From Caldisericales bacterium (GTDB taxonomy: Bacteria; Caldisericota; Caldisericia; JAAYUI01): a DNA stretch of 45,330 nucleotides. This document shows, piece by piece, positions 34,901 to 42,160 of the stretch (position 1 is the first letter of the stretch; every line of letters starts with the position of its first letter). The position numbers were made by a program, and so were the translations under genes. The DNA lies in contig JAAYUI010000013.1 in NCBI GenBank assembly GCA_012517765.1, positions 1 through 45,330 on the forward strand, in the 5' to 3' direction. The notes beneath the pieces are model-generated. The model was not told where the DNA came from. It did not search any database and saw only the letters and a list, made by a program, of their open reading frames with translations.

Positions 34901-37900
34901 TGATGACGTAGGTGGTGATGAGTCCGTAGGAGGAACCTGGACGATCGGCCCTGCCGGTCTCATCGCACGAACCCCTGTAAGGTGTAAACTCAAATTCTGC
35001 TGTCGGGCGGTTTGGGGTGATCTCGAAGAGTATGTTGTTGAGATTGCGTGGATCGCCTTTGCCCATTTCATATTTTCCGATTCCCTGGAAGAGCACATAT
35101 CCCCTCTCATCAGGAATCCAGGTGTTTCCATCCCAGTGTCCTGCTTTGGGTGGCGGATTGAGTGTTATTTTGACATGCGAGGTCTGCTCGACCTGGAACG
35201 GCTTTGACACTGTCATGGTGGCGCCAGCAGAACCTGGAATTACTTCCATGTCCATGAATCTCTTGTCGCCATTGTTGCCAAAGGTTATTCCATAGACCGG
35301 GGTATTGACCCTCCACTGGTCATAAATTGAGCAGACTGTTCCACACTTGTAATACTTTCCGGCATAGGAAACGTTTGTAAGGCGGATAAAACCGTCCTGG
35401 ACATTGCCGTATGCGGTAACAATTGAACCGGTATAGACCCAGCCGTTTGTTTCAATGTTCGGGCCGGCATCATAAATGAATTCGCCAAGGTCATACTGGT
35501 TGTTTTGCGGGATCCACTTTGTTGCATCTGATGGGTCCAGGTGCTTCCAGTCGAGGAAAACCGGTTCGTACGGGTTCGGGAAAACCCAGCCGTTGACGTA
35601 GATGTTGTATTCCTGGAGGTCATAGTATTTGTCATAGAAAGCGGAAAGGTCGTTTCCACCAACAAAATCGGCCACAACGCCAGGATGATAGAGGACGTTT
35701 GGTCCGGTTCCCGGCCTAAGGTTTACATCGGCATCACCCTGGGCAACAGTTGAACCAGCCCTGTAGGAGATCACTGTCTGGGCAAAAGTGACAGGATCGG
35801 AGCGGACAACTGTTACATCGGAAAGACGGATGTCTCCAGGCGAGATTTCAAAAGCACCAACTCCACCAGTTGTTGCTGGAAGGAGATAGTCGATATCGCG
35901 ATAGAGCGCTTCACCGCAACCGTAATAGTTGATGATGCCATAACCGCCACCCTGGGCATTGTTGGTGTCGAAGAAACGCACCGGTGCACCAAAGTTCGGG
36001 TTGGCATTCGGGTCCTGCTGGTAGAAGTCGGACATCGGAAGGACGGCCTGGTCGGTTGAGCGGCCATAGAAGGCATCCATTCCAAGACCAATATCGGCAT
36101 CAGAAAGATTGTCCTGGCAGCCAAGGAAGAGTTCTCCAACAGCGCCTGGAACGTAATCGTCAGAGCCATTGTTTGGAAGGCACCTGTTTACGCCATCTGC
36201 TCCGATGTTGTTGTCAACACCGTCATCGTACCATATCTCGATTCCGACATATTCCCTGTAGTCCAGTTTTATGTTTTCAAACGAGCATGCCGGAACGGCA
36301 AATGTCTGGGAGTTTGGACCAAGGACGGTGGCCTTCTGGATATTCTGGGCCTGTGGGGTTACCTCTCCATTTGGAGTCCTGATTGCTGCCATCGTTTTTG
36401 ACGGTACGACACCCTGCCAAAGGTCGGTTTCAACAGAAATGTTGTATACCGGAGATGCACAGCCACCGGTCAGGACCTCGGACATTATAAGAAGGTCTCC
36501 TGGCTGGAGGTATGTGGTCGGGCTTCCAACGGTTTCGGCGCCTGTGGACCAGTGAGAGAGTCTCAGGTCATACTGTTCCACGGTATTGGCTCTTGCACCA
36601 TCAAGACCTTTTTCATAGATCCCTTCTGCAAGGCTTACCGTACCTGAAGACGAGGTGACCGTGGTGTAGTCAAACATACCATTGACGCCCCATGGAAGCT
36701 GGAGGTGGACTGTGTCGCCAACAGCTGAACCTGGCCATGCATTTCCATTGAGGGATACAGGCGGGTTTCCGAAGGCACTGAAGTTGGTGTCTGAAAGCGG
36801 GAAGCGGTAGCAGGGAGCACCGACGTCAAAATCGTCGCCAGTATCGCGGGTGCTGAAAGGGAACCTGTCCCTTACGGCAGAACCGGCTGGATACCTTATG
36901 ACGCGGCCGAGGGCGTTCTGGGTTATTACCGGAACAAGACGGGTATCGCCATAATAATGCGGGAAAGAGGCTTGTCCACCGGCACCAACCTGGGTGTAGT
37001 CATAACCTGAAACCAGGTTGTTGGCACCATTGGCTCCCCTTCTGTATATCCAGTCACCCTCGATGTATGTCTGCTGGTTGTCATGAATACCGTCAAACGG
37101 GCCTACTTCCCTGTTGCCTGTAGCATTGATGGCATGCCATTCCTCACCCCAGTTCCATGAATCGAGGTTGTTGAGGTAGAAGTAGCCACCTATGTTATAG
37201 TAGGCGTTCGGCACTGGCTCTGCCGGTGGTACTGGCGGAGCTCCAGGGCCATAGCCGTCAAGGAAGCGTTCCAGGATCATTCCCTGATCCCACTCTGGTG
37301 CAGGACTGCTGACCAGATTGTTGCCTGTTGCCGGATCAACCCAGGAGCGTCCAACGATTCCCGAGTTGCGGGCAATGAGGTCTGCAATACCGATCCTGAA
37401 GGTCCTGCCAGTCTTTGGGTCCATAAAATAAATCGGGTTGGTGTTGTTGAGTGGAGTTATGGCACCAGAGACATTGCCCCTCGGCACCGGATATGGTCCC
37501 TGGGTGTTGTTGGCAGAGGTCGGGTCGAACCTGGCATGCGGGTTTGTTTGGCAGTTGTCTATCGTTGAGGCTGTGTCGGTTCCGTAATCCGGGTCTTCCG
37601 GGTCTGCATATCTATAATACCTGCAGTCGTGGAAGTTCCCGTCCGGGTCAAACCAGAGGTTGCCTTCCGTGTCTACCACTGCATACCAGTGGTTGGACTC
37701 GGTCGACATGCCAGCATTTGGAACCACGTCAAGGTAAAACTCGGTCCAAGCATGGATGTCAGCTGGCATTGGATATTCCGGTGGTCTTCCCCAGATGATT
37801 TCCTGGTTTGGCATTTTCACATGGCTATTGCCGCTGAACCTCCAACCGGGGGCTTCGAGCCTAACAGCCACAAAAACGGCATTGGCGTTAGAGTTCTCGG

Positions 37901-37985
37901 CCCTAGCCACTGAGGCATTGCCAAAGACGGGCAGAACCGTCATCAGCATGAGAGTCGCAATCAGAATGCTGATCGTCTTTTTCAT
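28986..37985 (-). CDS. giant secreted surface protein 2 (paralogue of protein 1)
   Basis: The 2999-residue product has a signal peptide (MKKTISILIATLMLMTVLPVFG, likely cleaved after ARA near 28). It aligns with giant protein 1 from end to end by eye. Both contain NTQGPY near 135, HWYAVVD and LWFDPDG near 80, GVSVCGGGVKNTARFTPF near 2215, and a Ca-loop-like DIDSNGELDYHDALGLDVN near 2378. They share the same C-terminal order of carboxypeptidase-regulatory-like domain (PVAGAKVKISGLG), two Ig-like units and a copper-amine-oxidase-N-like domain. The last of these is more diverged here, lacking most of the VPVRxIxE motif. ATG 37985 follows AAAGGAG, in a start region nearly identical to that of protein 1. 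Roles as S-layer or adhesin are inferred. Confidence 0.9.
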   Translation of the reverse strand: MKKTISILIATLMLMTVLPVFGNASVARAENSNANAVFVAVRLEAPGWRFSGNSHVKMPNQEIIWGRPPEYPMPADIHAWTEFYLDVVPNAGMSTESNHWYAVVDTEGNLWFDPDGNFHDCRYYRYADPEDPDYGTDTASTIDNCQTNPHARFDPTSANNTQGPYPVPRGNVSGAITPLNNTNPIYFMDPKTGRTFRIGIADLIARNSGIVGRSWVDPATGNNLVSSPAPEWDQGMILERFLDGYGPGAPPVPPAEPVPNAYYNIGGYFYLNNLDSWNWGEEWHAINATGNREVGPFDGIHDNQQTYIEGDWIYRRGANGANNLVSGYDYTQVGAGGQASFPHYYGDTRLVPVITQNALGRVIRYPAGSAVRDRFPFSTRDTGDDFDVGAPCYRFPLSDTNFSAFGNPPVSLNGNAWPGSAVGDTVHLQLPWGVNGMFDYTTVTSSSGTVSLAEGIYEKGLDGARANTVEQYDLRLSHWSTGAETVGSPTTYLQPGDLLIMSEVLTGGCASPVYNISVETDLWQGVVPSKTMAAIRTPNGEVTPQAQNIQKATVLGPNSQTFAVPACSFENIKLDYREYVGIEIWYDDGVDNNIGADGVNRCLPNNGSDDYVPGAVGELFLGCQDNLSDADIGLGMDAFYGRSTDQAVLPMSDFYQQDPNANPNFGAPVRFFDTNNAQGGGYGIINYYGCGEALYRDIDYLLPATTGGVGAFEISPGDIRLSDVTVVRSDPVTFAQTVISYRAGSTVAQGDADVNLRPGTGPNVLYHPGVVADFVGGNDLSAFYDKYYDLQEYNIYVNGWVFPNPYEPVFLDWKHLDPSDATKWIPQNNQYDLGEFIYDAGPNIETNGWVYTGSIVTAYGNVQDGFIRLTNVSYAGKYYKCGTVCSIYDQWRVNTPVYGITFGNNGDKRFMDMEVIPGSAGATMTVSKPFQVEQTSHVKITLNPPPKAGHWDGNTWIPDERGYVLFQGIGKYEMGKGDPRNLNNILFEITPNRPTAEFEFTPYRGSCDETGRADRPGSSYGLITTYVIRDNGGQRPAPPDGYYGDFFWDLHGMSSDPLVGKTFKERIKGRFVPWAQDSFYYPEGNLPYPPLPADLQDNYDCFDVFYNRVDPEKLVLTANRLCITTLDQRFPNVSIKLTDADNENDVNDPAGVPFSIPFDLSGRQETPFHANIVNYNCNGGGIAWMAVAVPANTASQHKFIVQYNTDGTYYYWYWYEPPQIPIDTQYPQVPWALDPNDYLLGQEYTGVFPIPNNIGIKKTPVFVDNRVSLEDIDCSQGVGNCDVCEVPGLRKLGDVSGYVGYPLRSDRLGIFDGVFGYIVQYGVPTYVTGYGQVTPSDPGGECLVAVKPKDGSTHLNIRIYSNMTTFDYNSTIAHPAITNGGPFFVYDKMINGSYHKGIDYCGTLDMKVYPPDPYVNFAEFTIVDHALQFSDIHYTAGTTTARYLGPLSPLQIPTPQIQAPYDPILRYVSSEFRCYPGGQTHTGRVTGQVWGGRGGPFGWNAYPAIWSKRMNERLTNEQFGKLGTEFFPLTDYGFYFIVKDGEGRHLSFNPDWDIDRRMVRMEIVGPFARPKVIDRVTGSVTTQYEYNGLKQVPISYDWTGKIVIDQTNYRDFEYQEVRADWNGDSGSDPFTPYEGIPNENRQYRKPNDLIKKLHNLNFASVGYGTPVGPGMVENTDNVIVVDELIPWQPGKILIYVTLADGTFKMYQDCCTAPPVDGVDVHALGINYVISDDPTIRNAPLGIDNKVEVTLSENQPIQANKECNDALVYIWQDRGVQRAGKDLMFGAGDGWITNPPGSTRFYYGRSDGSSSQYDTTWDSEPIDINGDSKVTFKDWETEICGSYDMATNTWNAGIIDARTFQRNNGVYVFELTDSNRCRVETSGLDFGGEEGIGDPPDHIISDKELLPLYVTAYKYGDDNNDRAFSPFWDPSPLQDTYQQSNASANRMRYSHEVYLAGQIAIPVEPLDDLIVTVASPKLLTAGITPELISPDTPLTFEVKNAEGKNVDLSQGIKDIHNQSLVKEDHIWNYLFKDPYIDDFYYYGPGSSLPQYFFVRTNLHNRDLGIDNNEELFSVRTLDINTCDDTISIPFRPIKIDFSQAKNGKYIFRGFCANDVTTWKGEEGSPDEEKWLKDHQFIVHVYTPDRKHRGTVVIPIESPKVSYEIVNSEDPNLTFFSSPGDPDFVMTAGDNRVYKIRVTITDAEGRLVKGVTKGVSVCGGGVKNTARFTPFVTRPDSFDFDFNPCQGTPCGIKIYPHVGFDFDASEKKDGITNAIDPGNKELYQFGGFTLNTRLEYQKCRDRVESGYVEYNSTCYWYRDKNEWEVDYVNPKDPTLKGWAINKRIPPNLEFSLTGASEPLARGWGLGNIYNYPYWGGALFADIDSNGELDYHDALGLDVNAQTEFFLFAEDACFVGGLVGSNTYTNNRNEADVAGYPPRFRTDPREIQRRFKYTVSNDQTFYLDWEAWSDHVAQIAPPKVKVLDASTGNREEIGKEFLNGDNYDLIYNWTNQLICEIRPADERDAPMHPDGYIMMVGNQHEQAVYGRTKPSAEDEKVMETTIEFTPTGLGEATINMFYLQKNKYFCAGSDVCDQVIKMTKPEFYGVKVQKFDVGKGLEITAETIEELTPKANGKIFITVKEYGAGAPVAGAKVKISGLGVDQTKTTNGKGEVEIEVAPNATGFLKIEATADNFKGSSTKIMVGSDKTPPMLEVDPVVPITNKDEVQITGTTESGATITINGKPATTKGDKFTGTARLQNGKNTIVVVATDGSGNTTTKMVYVTLDKEGPAIMIDAIGENNTVYGKDSIKLKGRVDADSKITVKDMSGAVVGEAIVVHDMWVLDNVKLAPAPSKNEFKIEATDLAGNTSSVMVTIVNVDRVIMTLKQGDVNAIVGSTPNALPLAPKGAEFLTPVDFIKLLGGTVDFNPATNTVQIQINSHTLIATIGSKKVQIDGNEKTIQSAPTLSGSLVIVPAVDVCSKMGLVTQVNDADKTVMIILDRKP

Positions 37986-38210
37986 CACCAAACTCTCCTT
38001 TCAATTTGTTGCAAAAGCGGCTTGCGGCGTTCGCAAAGCCACCAACGCATGGACGCACAAGGAATGAATCAAAGTGCGCAAAACCAAACGAAGTCACGCC
38101 ATGAAACCGTGACCTCATCAAAGCACATATGAATCCAGCTCCTCAAAAAATGGAATGACCAATCAAAAGGTGCCTTTAGCACTTCACTGATCATCACCGT
38201 TTTGTTATCA

Positions 38211-38226
38211 TGCAATTCCCATGCCA
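38211..38226 (-). promoter_or_regulatory. sigma-54-type (-24/-12) promoter of giant protein 2
   Basis: On the minus strand the site reads TGGCATGGGAATTGCA, with GT before and TRATAA after it, as in the site of giant gene 1. Spacing between TGGCA and TTGC is the 6 bp expected for sigma-54. The leader to the ATG at 37985 is about 215 nt. Confidence 0.78.
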
Positions 38227-38392
38227 CGAGTGACATGTTGCATTTTTAGAGCTTTTTCCCTTTGACCGGACAAATGAGTCCTGCCATTCAAATCATTTGA
38301 TACGGTAATATTTGAGACTATATCGCACTTCAGGGTTGAATGCAACACAATAATATAAAAAAGGTGACATAATTGTATACATAATAGTGACA

Positions 38393-38423
38393 TTGACCGT
38401 GACAGCCGGTTTGTTAATATAAT
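38393..38423 (+). promoter_or_regulatory. dnaA promoter overlapped by DnaA-box-like sequence
   Basis: TTGACC (38393-38398) is followed by TAATAT (16 bp spacer) or TATAAT (38418-38423, 19 bp spacer). TAATCCACA (38420-38428) overlaps the second and reaches the A of the ATG. No ribosome site is present. Confidence 0.5.
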
Positions 38424-38427
38424 CCAC

Positions 38428-39723
38428 ATGAATATTTGGCAACAGGTTCTCCAGGTGATCCAGCAGGATGTGACAAAACCCACCTTCGAAATGTGGTTCG
38501 CGACCTCCGAGCTCCTCTCGGAAACGTACGACAGACTGGTAGTTTCTGTCCCTTCAGAATTCGCCAAGGATTGGCTCCAATCGAAATACTACAACACCAT
38601 CCAGAACATACTCCATGAAATAACCGGCAAGGACATAGACATCACATTCGTTGTTCAGAGGACCGTGGAGCATGTCCCGGAGATGGAAGAGCCCCAGGCA
38701 AGTGACCATATCCTGAACCCAAAATATACCTTTTCATCTTTTGTTGTGGGCAATTCAAACAAGTTTGCCCATGCGGCCTGCCTGGCCGCGGCCAGAGACC
38801 CTGGAAGGGCATACAACCCACTTTTCATATACGGTGGCGTAGGTCTTGGAAAGACCCACCTCCTGCAGGCAATAGGCCACGAAATCCTGATAAGGAAGCC
38901 TGCCGCAGACCTTATTTATACGACAACAGAAAAGTTTACCAATGAGGTCGTCTATGCGATCCAGCAAAACAGGATCCCCGAATTCCATGAGTACTACAGG
39001 ACAGTGGAGGTTTTGCTGATCGATGACATCCAGTTCCTCACAGGAAAGGAGAGGACGCAGGAAGAATTCTTCCACGCATTCAACGCGCTCTATGACAGGA
39101 GCCGCCAGATAGTCGTGACCTCGGACAGGCCTCCGAAGGAACTGCAGGGGATCGCAGACAGGCTGAGGTCCAGGTTCGAGATGGGTCTCCTTGCGGACAT
39201 ACAGCCACCTGACCTCGAAACGAGAATCGCGATTCTTCAGAAAAAAGCAAGCATGGAGCATGTGGAGATTCCCCAGGAAGTGATAAATTATGTCGCAGGC
39301 CATGGTTTTTCCAACATAAGGGAGCTCGAGGGGTCACTTGTCAGGCTCGTTGCGGTTGCATCGCTCCAGAACAGGGAACTCACCCTCGAGGTCGCAAGGG
39401 AAGTGCTCAGGGACATTGTCCCAAAGGGAAACCGAAGGATAACAATCACAAGAATAATGGAAGAGGTTGCAAGGTTCTTCAAGCTTGATGTCAAGGACCT
39501 CACCGCAAGGAGGCGCACGCACGATATAGCCATTCCAAGGCAGATAGCAATGTATCTGGCCAGGGAATACACTGATGACAGCCTGATTTCTATTGGCGAA
39601 CAATTCGGTGGAAGGGACCACACCACGGTAATGTACGCTTACGACAAGATCGCCCAGGAAAGGCGATCAGACCAGACACTAGATGCCGCCATACATGAGA
39701 TCCTATCTATCCTTGAGAGGTAA
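38428..39723 (+). CDS. dnaA: chromosomal replication initiator protein DnaA
   Basis: The 431-residue protein shows all DnaA domains. Domain I is residues ~1-80 (IWQQVLQVIQQDVTKPTFEMW). The AAA+ core has Walker A GGVGLGKTHLL near 136 and Walker B LLIDDIQFL near 195, with sensor and Arg-finger regions following (GLLADIQPPDLETRIAIL). C-terminal domain IV carries the DnaA signature FGGRDHTTVMYAYDKI near 395. It melts the origin after binding 9-mer boxes. The linker domain II is short. No Shine-Dalgarno sequence precedes ATG 38428, and a DnaA-box-like 9-mer overlaps promoter and start, suggesting leaderless and autoregulated expression. Its stop codon TAA begins another TAATCCACA. Confidence 0.97.
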   Translation: MNIWQQVLQVIQQDVTKPTFEMWFATSELLSETYDRLVVSVPSEFAKDWLQSKYYNTIQNILHEITGKDIDITFVVQRTVEHVPEMEEPQASDHILNPKYTFSSFVVGNSNKFAHAACLAAARDPGRAYNPLFIYGGVGLGKTHLLQAIGHEILIRKPAADLIYTTTEKFTNEVVYAIQQNRIPEFHEYYRTVEVLLIDDIQFLTGKERTQEEFFHAFNALYDRSRQIVVTSDRPPKELQGIADRLRSRFEMGLLADIQPPDLETRIAILQKKASMEHVEIPQEVINYVAGHGFSNIRELEGSLVRLVAVASLQNRELTLEVAREVLRDIVPKGNRRITITRIMEEVARFFKLDVKDLTARRRTHDIAIPRQIAMYLAREYTDDSLISIGEQFGGRDHTTVMYAYDKIAQERRSDQTLDAAIHEILSILER

Positions 39724-39804
39724 TCCACATTTTGAACAAATTATGAGAAGATTTCTGCCAGGAAACTCTTCTGGCAGAAAAAAGCCCGGCATGACTTATC
39801 CACT
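39721..39804. other. DnaA-box-like sites and a hairpin downstream of dnaA
   Basis: TAATCCACA (39721-39729) and TTATCCACT (39796-39804) each match TTATCCACA at 8 of 9 positions. Between them is a 10-bp stem (39752-39761 with 39771-39780, loop 9 nt) followed by A rather than T, so it is not an ordinary terminator for dnaA. Reverse-oriented TGTGGGAAA copies follow at 39877 and 39944. Confidence 0.5.
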
Positions 39805-39924
39805 TTGTCAACATGTTTATTATGATAATGAGGGGCTTGCATGGAAAAACATAAATCATCATAAAGGTGTTGATATTGTGGGAAACACTAAGGGATGCTG
39901 GAAAAACAAATGGAGGTTGTGCAT

Positions 39925-40461
39925 ATGGGAGTAGTTGGGAACATGTGGGAAAAGTGGAACATTCTGGGAGGGCATGATATAAAGCCTGCGTGCAAAGTGT
40001 TCAGGGTAAACATGCTACCTGAAGATGAAGCAAAAGATATGGAGGCGCTGAACAGTTTTTTGTCTTCAAGGGCTATTCTTTCAGTCCAACCACAGTTTGT
40101 GCCATCAAAGGTTGATCACTGGCTTGTATTTGTAGTTTACTACGAAACTGGATCTGGAAGCGAAGCAGGCGTGAGCGAGGAGCGAGTCCCCACACCCGGT
40201 AGTGAGAAGGAAACATCCACGAGACCGGATTATGACGAGGGGCTTGCAGAGAAGCTCAGAGCCTGGAGATCAAAAGAGGCCAAGAACAGGGGATGGCCAG
40301 CGTATATAGTCCTTTATAACAAAACCTTGGAAGACATAGCAAGAAAAATGCCCACAAGCCTGGAAAACTTGTTGCAGGTCGAAGGCGCCAATAAAAGAAC
40401 AATAGAGGAATTTAGCTCCGACATATTGGGGATAGTCAGGGAGCACGTCAAGGAGACATAA
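39925..40461 (+). CDS. HRDC-domain protein
   Basis: The 178-residue product has a C-terminal HRDC domain (about 100-170): LAEKLRAWRSKEAKNRGWPA, then YIVLYNKTLEDIARKMPTSLENLLQVEG. This helical domain binds DNA or nucleic-acid enzymes in RecQ helicases and RNase D. The N-terminal ~95 residues (with VFRVNMLPEDEAKDMEALNSFL) are unlike RecQ or RNase D and carry no helicase or nuclease motif. The middle linker is rich in Gly/Ser/Glu. ATG at 39925 follows GGAGG by 8 nt; earlier in-frame starts lack one. Its stop overlaps the hisS start (TAATG), so it is coupled to hisS. Confidence 0.8.
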   Translation: MGVVGNMWEKWNILGGHDIKPACKVFRVNMLPEDEAKDMEALNSFLSSRAILSVQPQFVPSKVDHWLVFVVYYETGSGSEAGVSEERVPTPGSEKETSTRPDYDEGLAEKLRAWRSKEAKNRGWPAYIVLYNKTLEDIARKMPTSLENLLQVEGANKRTIEEFSSDILGIVREHVKET

Positions 40462-41753
40462 TGAAAGCACCACAAATTTTGTCAGGCTTCCAGGATCTGC
40501 TTCCTGGTGACATGATAGCCCGCAACAAAGTGATGTCCATGATAAAGTCGGTCTTCGAGTCCCATGGTTTCGAGCCCATCGAGACCCCTTCCCTTGAGTA
40601 CTATGAAACACTCACCGGAAAAGAGGGCGGCGAGTCAGAGATGCTCATGTACGATTTTACTGATCACGGCGACAGGCATGTTGGACTCATATATGATTTG
40701 ACTGTTCCGATTTCGAGGGTGATGGCAACATACCAGGACATACCAAAACCGTTCAAAAGGTACCAGATACAACGCGTCTACAGGGCCGAACGCCCGCAAA
40801 AGGGAAGGTTCAGGGAATTCTACCAGTGCGACGTGGACATCTTCGGGACCGCCTCGCCACTTTCTGATGCCGAGATAGTTTCAATACTGTCCGATTCTCT
40901 TGTCGGGATGGGTTTCGGGGACTTCAATATCCTGGTCAACCACAGGGGAATAATGCAGGGAATAATGAGAACTTGTGGTGTACCCAAGGAAATACTAAAG
41001 GAATCGATAGTTATTGTGGACAAACTGGACAAAATAGGGCCGGACGGGGTTGCCAGGGAACTTGAAGCAAAGGGTGTGCCATCGGCCGGGAAAATAGTGG
41101 AGATGATATCAGTCCAGGGTGACGCTGGCGTTGTGATTCCGACGCTTAAAGAAATGCTTTCTGGTGACGAGGAAGCAATCCAGGCACTGGACAACATAAG
41201 ACAGATCATTGAACTTGCCGGTGCTATGAATGCAAAGGTAAAGTTTGATCCATCACTTGCAAGGGGGCAATCATACTACACTGGCCCGGTTTTTGAAGCG
41301 AGGCTTGAGACGCCAAAGATCGGCTCAGTTGCAGGTGGAGGCAGGTATGACAACCTGATAGGCATCTTTTCCGGGAACCAGGTTTGTGCAACCGGGGCTT
41401 CGCTCGGGATTGACAGGATCATGGCTGCAATGCGGGAAACTGGCATGATAGGTGATGTAAAGACAATAGCAAAGGTCCAGGTCTGCCACTTTGGTGAAGG
41501 TTCCCTCCCCCTCGCGCTTGAATGTGCAAAAATTGTCCGTGAATCGGGTGTTCCATGTGACCTCTATTGTGGCGATGGTGATATCAGGAAACAGATAAAG
41601 TATGCCTCAAAAAAGGGCGTCCCATACATTGCAATAATCGGCGAGGACGAGGCAAAAACATCTACAGTATTGATAAAAAACATGGAAACAGGGGAACAGG
41701 AAAAGGTTGAGTTTGAAAAGCTTGGAGAGGTGGCAATGAAGCTTTTTGAATGA
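40461..41753 (+). CDS. hisS: histidyl-tRNA synthetase
   Basis: The 430-residue class II synthetase charges tRNA-His. It shows the histidine-specific opening GFQDLLPGD, motif 2 FKRYQIQRVYRAERPQKGRFREFYQCDVDIFG at residues ~93-124 (shown in part by RAERPQ and FYQCDVD), the HisA motif LARGQSYYTGPVFE near 268, and motif 3 GASLGIDRI near 310. A C-terminal anticodon-binding domain follows. Length is typical. The start codon overlaps the HRDC gene stop. The order dnaA - HRDC - hisS places it beside the origin-like region. No clear terminator follows it. Confidence 0.97.
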   Translation: MKAPQILSGFQDLLPGDMIARNKVMSMIKSVFESHGFEPIETPSLEYYETLTGKEGGESEMLMYDFTDHGDRHVGLIYDLTVPISRVMATYQDIPKPFKRYQIQRVYRAERPQKGRFREFYQCDVDIFGTASPLSDAEIVSILSDSLVGMGFGDFNILVNHRGIMQGIMRTCGVPKEILKESIVIVDKLDKIGPDGVARELEAKGVPSAGKIVEMISVQGDAGVVIPTLKEMLSGDEEAIQALDNIRQIIELAGAMNAKVKFDPSLARGQSYYTGPVFEARLETPKIGSVAGGGRYDNLIGIFSGNQVCATGASLGIDRIMAAMRETGMIGDVKTIAKVQVCHFGEGSLPLALECAKIVRESGVPCDLYCGDGDIRKQIKYASKKGVPYIAIIGEDEAKTSTVLIKNMETGEQEKVEFEKLGEVAMKLFE

Positions 41754-41756
41754 TTT

Positions 41757-42150
41757 TGAAACAGTAGCTGTGCCCACTCTGACGGCCTGGCAGTCCTTTG
41801 AAGCCTTCTTCGCAAACAACCACTTTTTGTGGGAAAAAAGGGACTATTTGCGAAACTGCTTTTGAATAATTGATATATACTAAACAAATAATCTGTTCCA
41901 GAATATTTTTGAAAGGGCATTTTTTCTTTGGTTTGAAGCAAGATTTAACCCCGTCATTTTATCTAGAAATTTGGTATGAATCGAAAAATACCTTTCTAAT
42001 AAGCTTCTTCCGACATCATTGTGGGTATGAGACAGACCACAAAATGGCAAAAATATGTTGGCCTTAACCTTGTAATTGTTTAACACTTATTTACATCATC
42101 AAAAAACCTTGGATGCAAGGTTTCGGAAAAATTTCCACATATCCACACAA
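41757..42150. other. AT-rich gene-free segment, candidate origin element
   Basis: This ~395-bp spacer between convergent hisS and the ammonia-lyase gene is AT-rich, especially from 41855 onwards. It holds a nested inverted repeat at 41809-41854 (TTCGCAAA...TTTGCGAA outside CCAC-TTTTT-GTGG), a TGTGGGAAA copy at 41828, and at its right end the cluster of DnaA-box-like 9-mers. AT-rich DNA beside DnaA boxes is the usual build of oriC. I see no gene in it. Confidence 0.5.
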
Positions 42151-42160
42151 TTAATCCACA
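42131..42160 (+). other. cluster of three DnaA-box-like 9-mers
   Basis: ATTTCCACA (42131-42139), ATATCCACA (42139-42147) and TAATCCACA (42152-42160) match the DnaA box TTATCCACA at 7, 8 and 8 of 9 positions. All are in the same orientation. The last one overlaps the ammonia-lyase stop codon. Confidence 0.55.

Larger units (their letters stand above)
37986..38427. other. divergent control region of giant protein 2 and dnaA
   Basis: This 442-bp gene-free region contains, from left to right, a ~215-nt leader and the sigma-54-type promoter of giant gene 2. At 38288-38300 is a 13-bp perfect palindrome TCAAATCATTTGA, 62-74 bp above that promoter. Four GTGACA copies start at 38230, 38364, 38387 and 38399. 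The dnaA promoter comes last. I see no small gene. Confidence 0.6.

Noticed and set aside
39752-39780. Hairpin after dnaA as intrinsic terminator
   Set aside because: The 10-bp stem is followed by A residues on the plus strand, not T, so it does not fit a terminator for dnaA.
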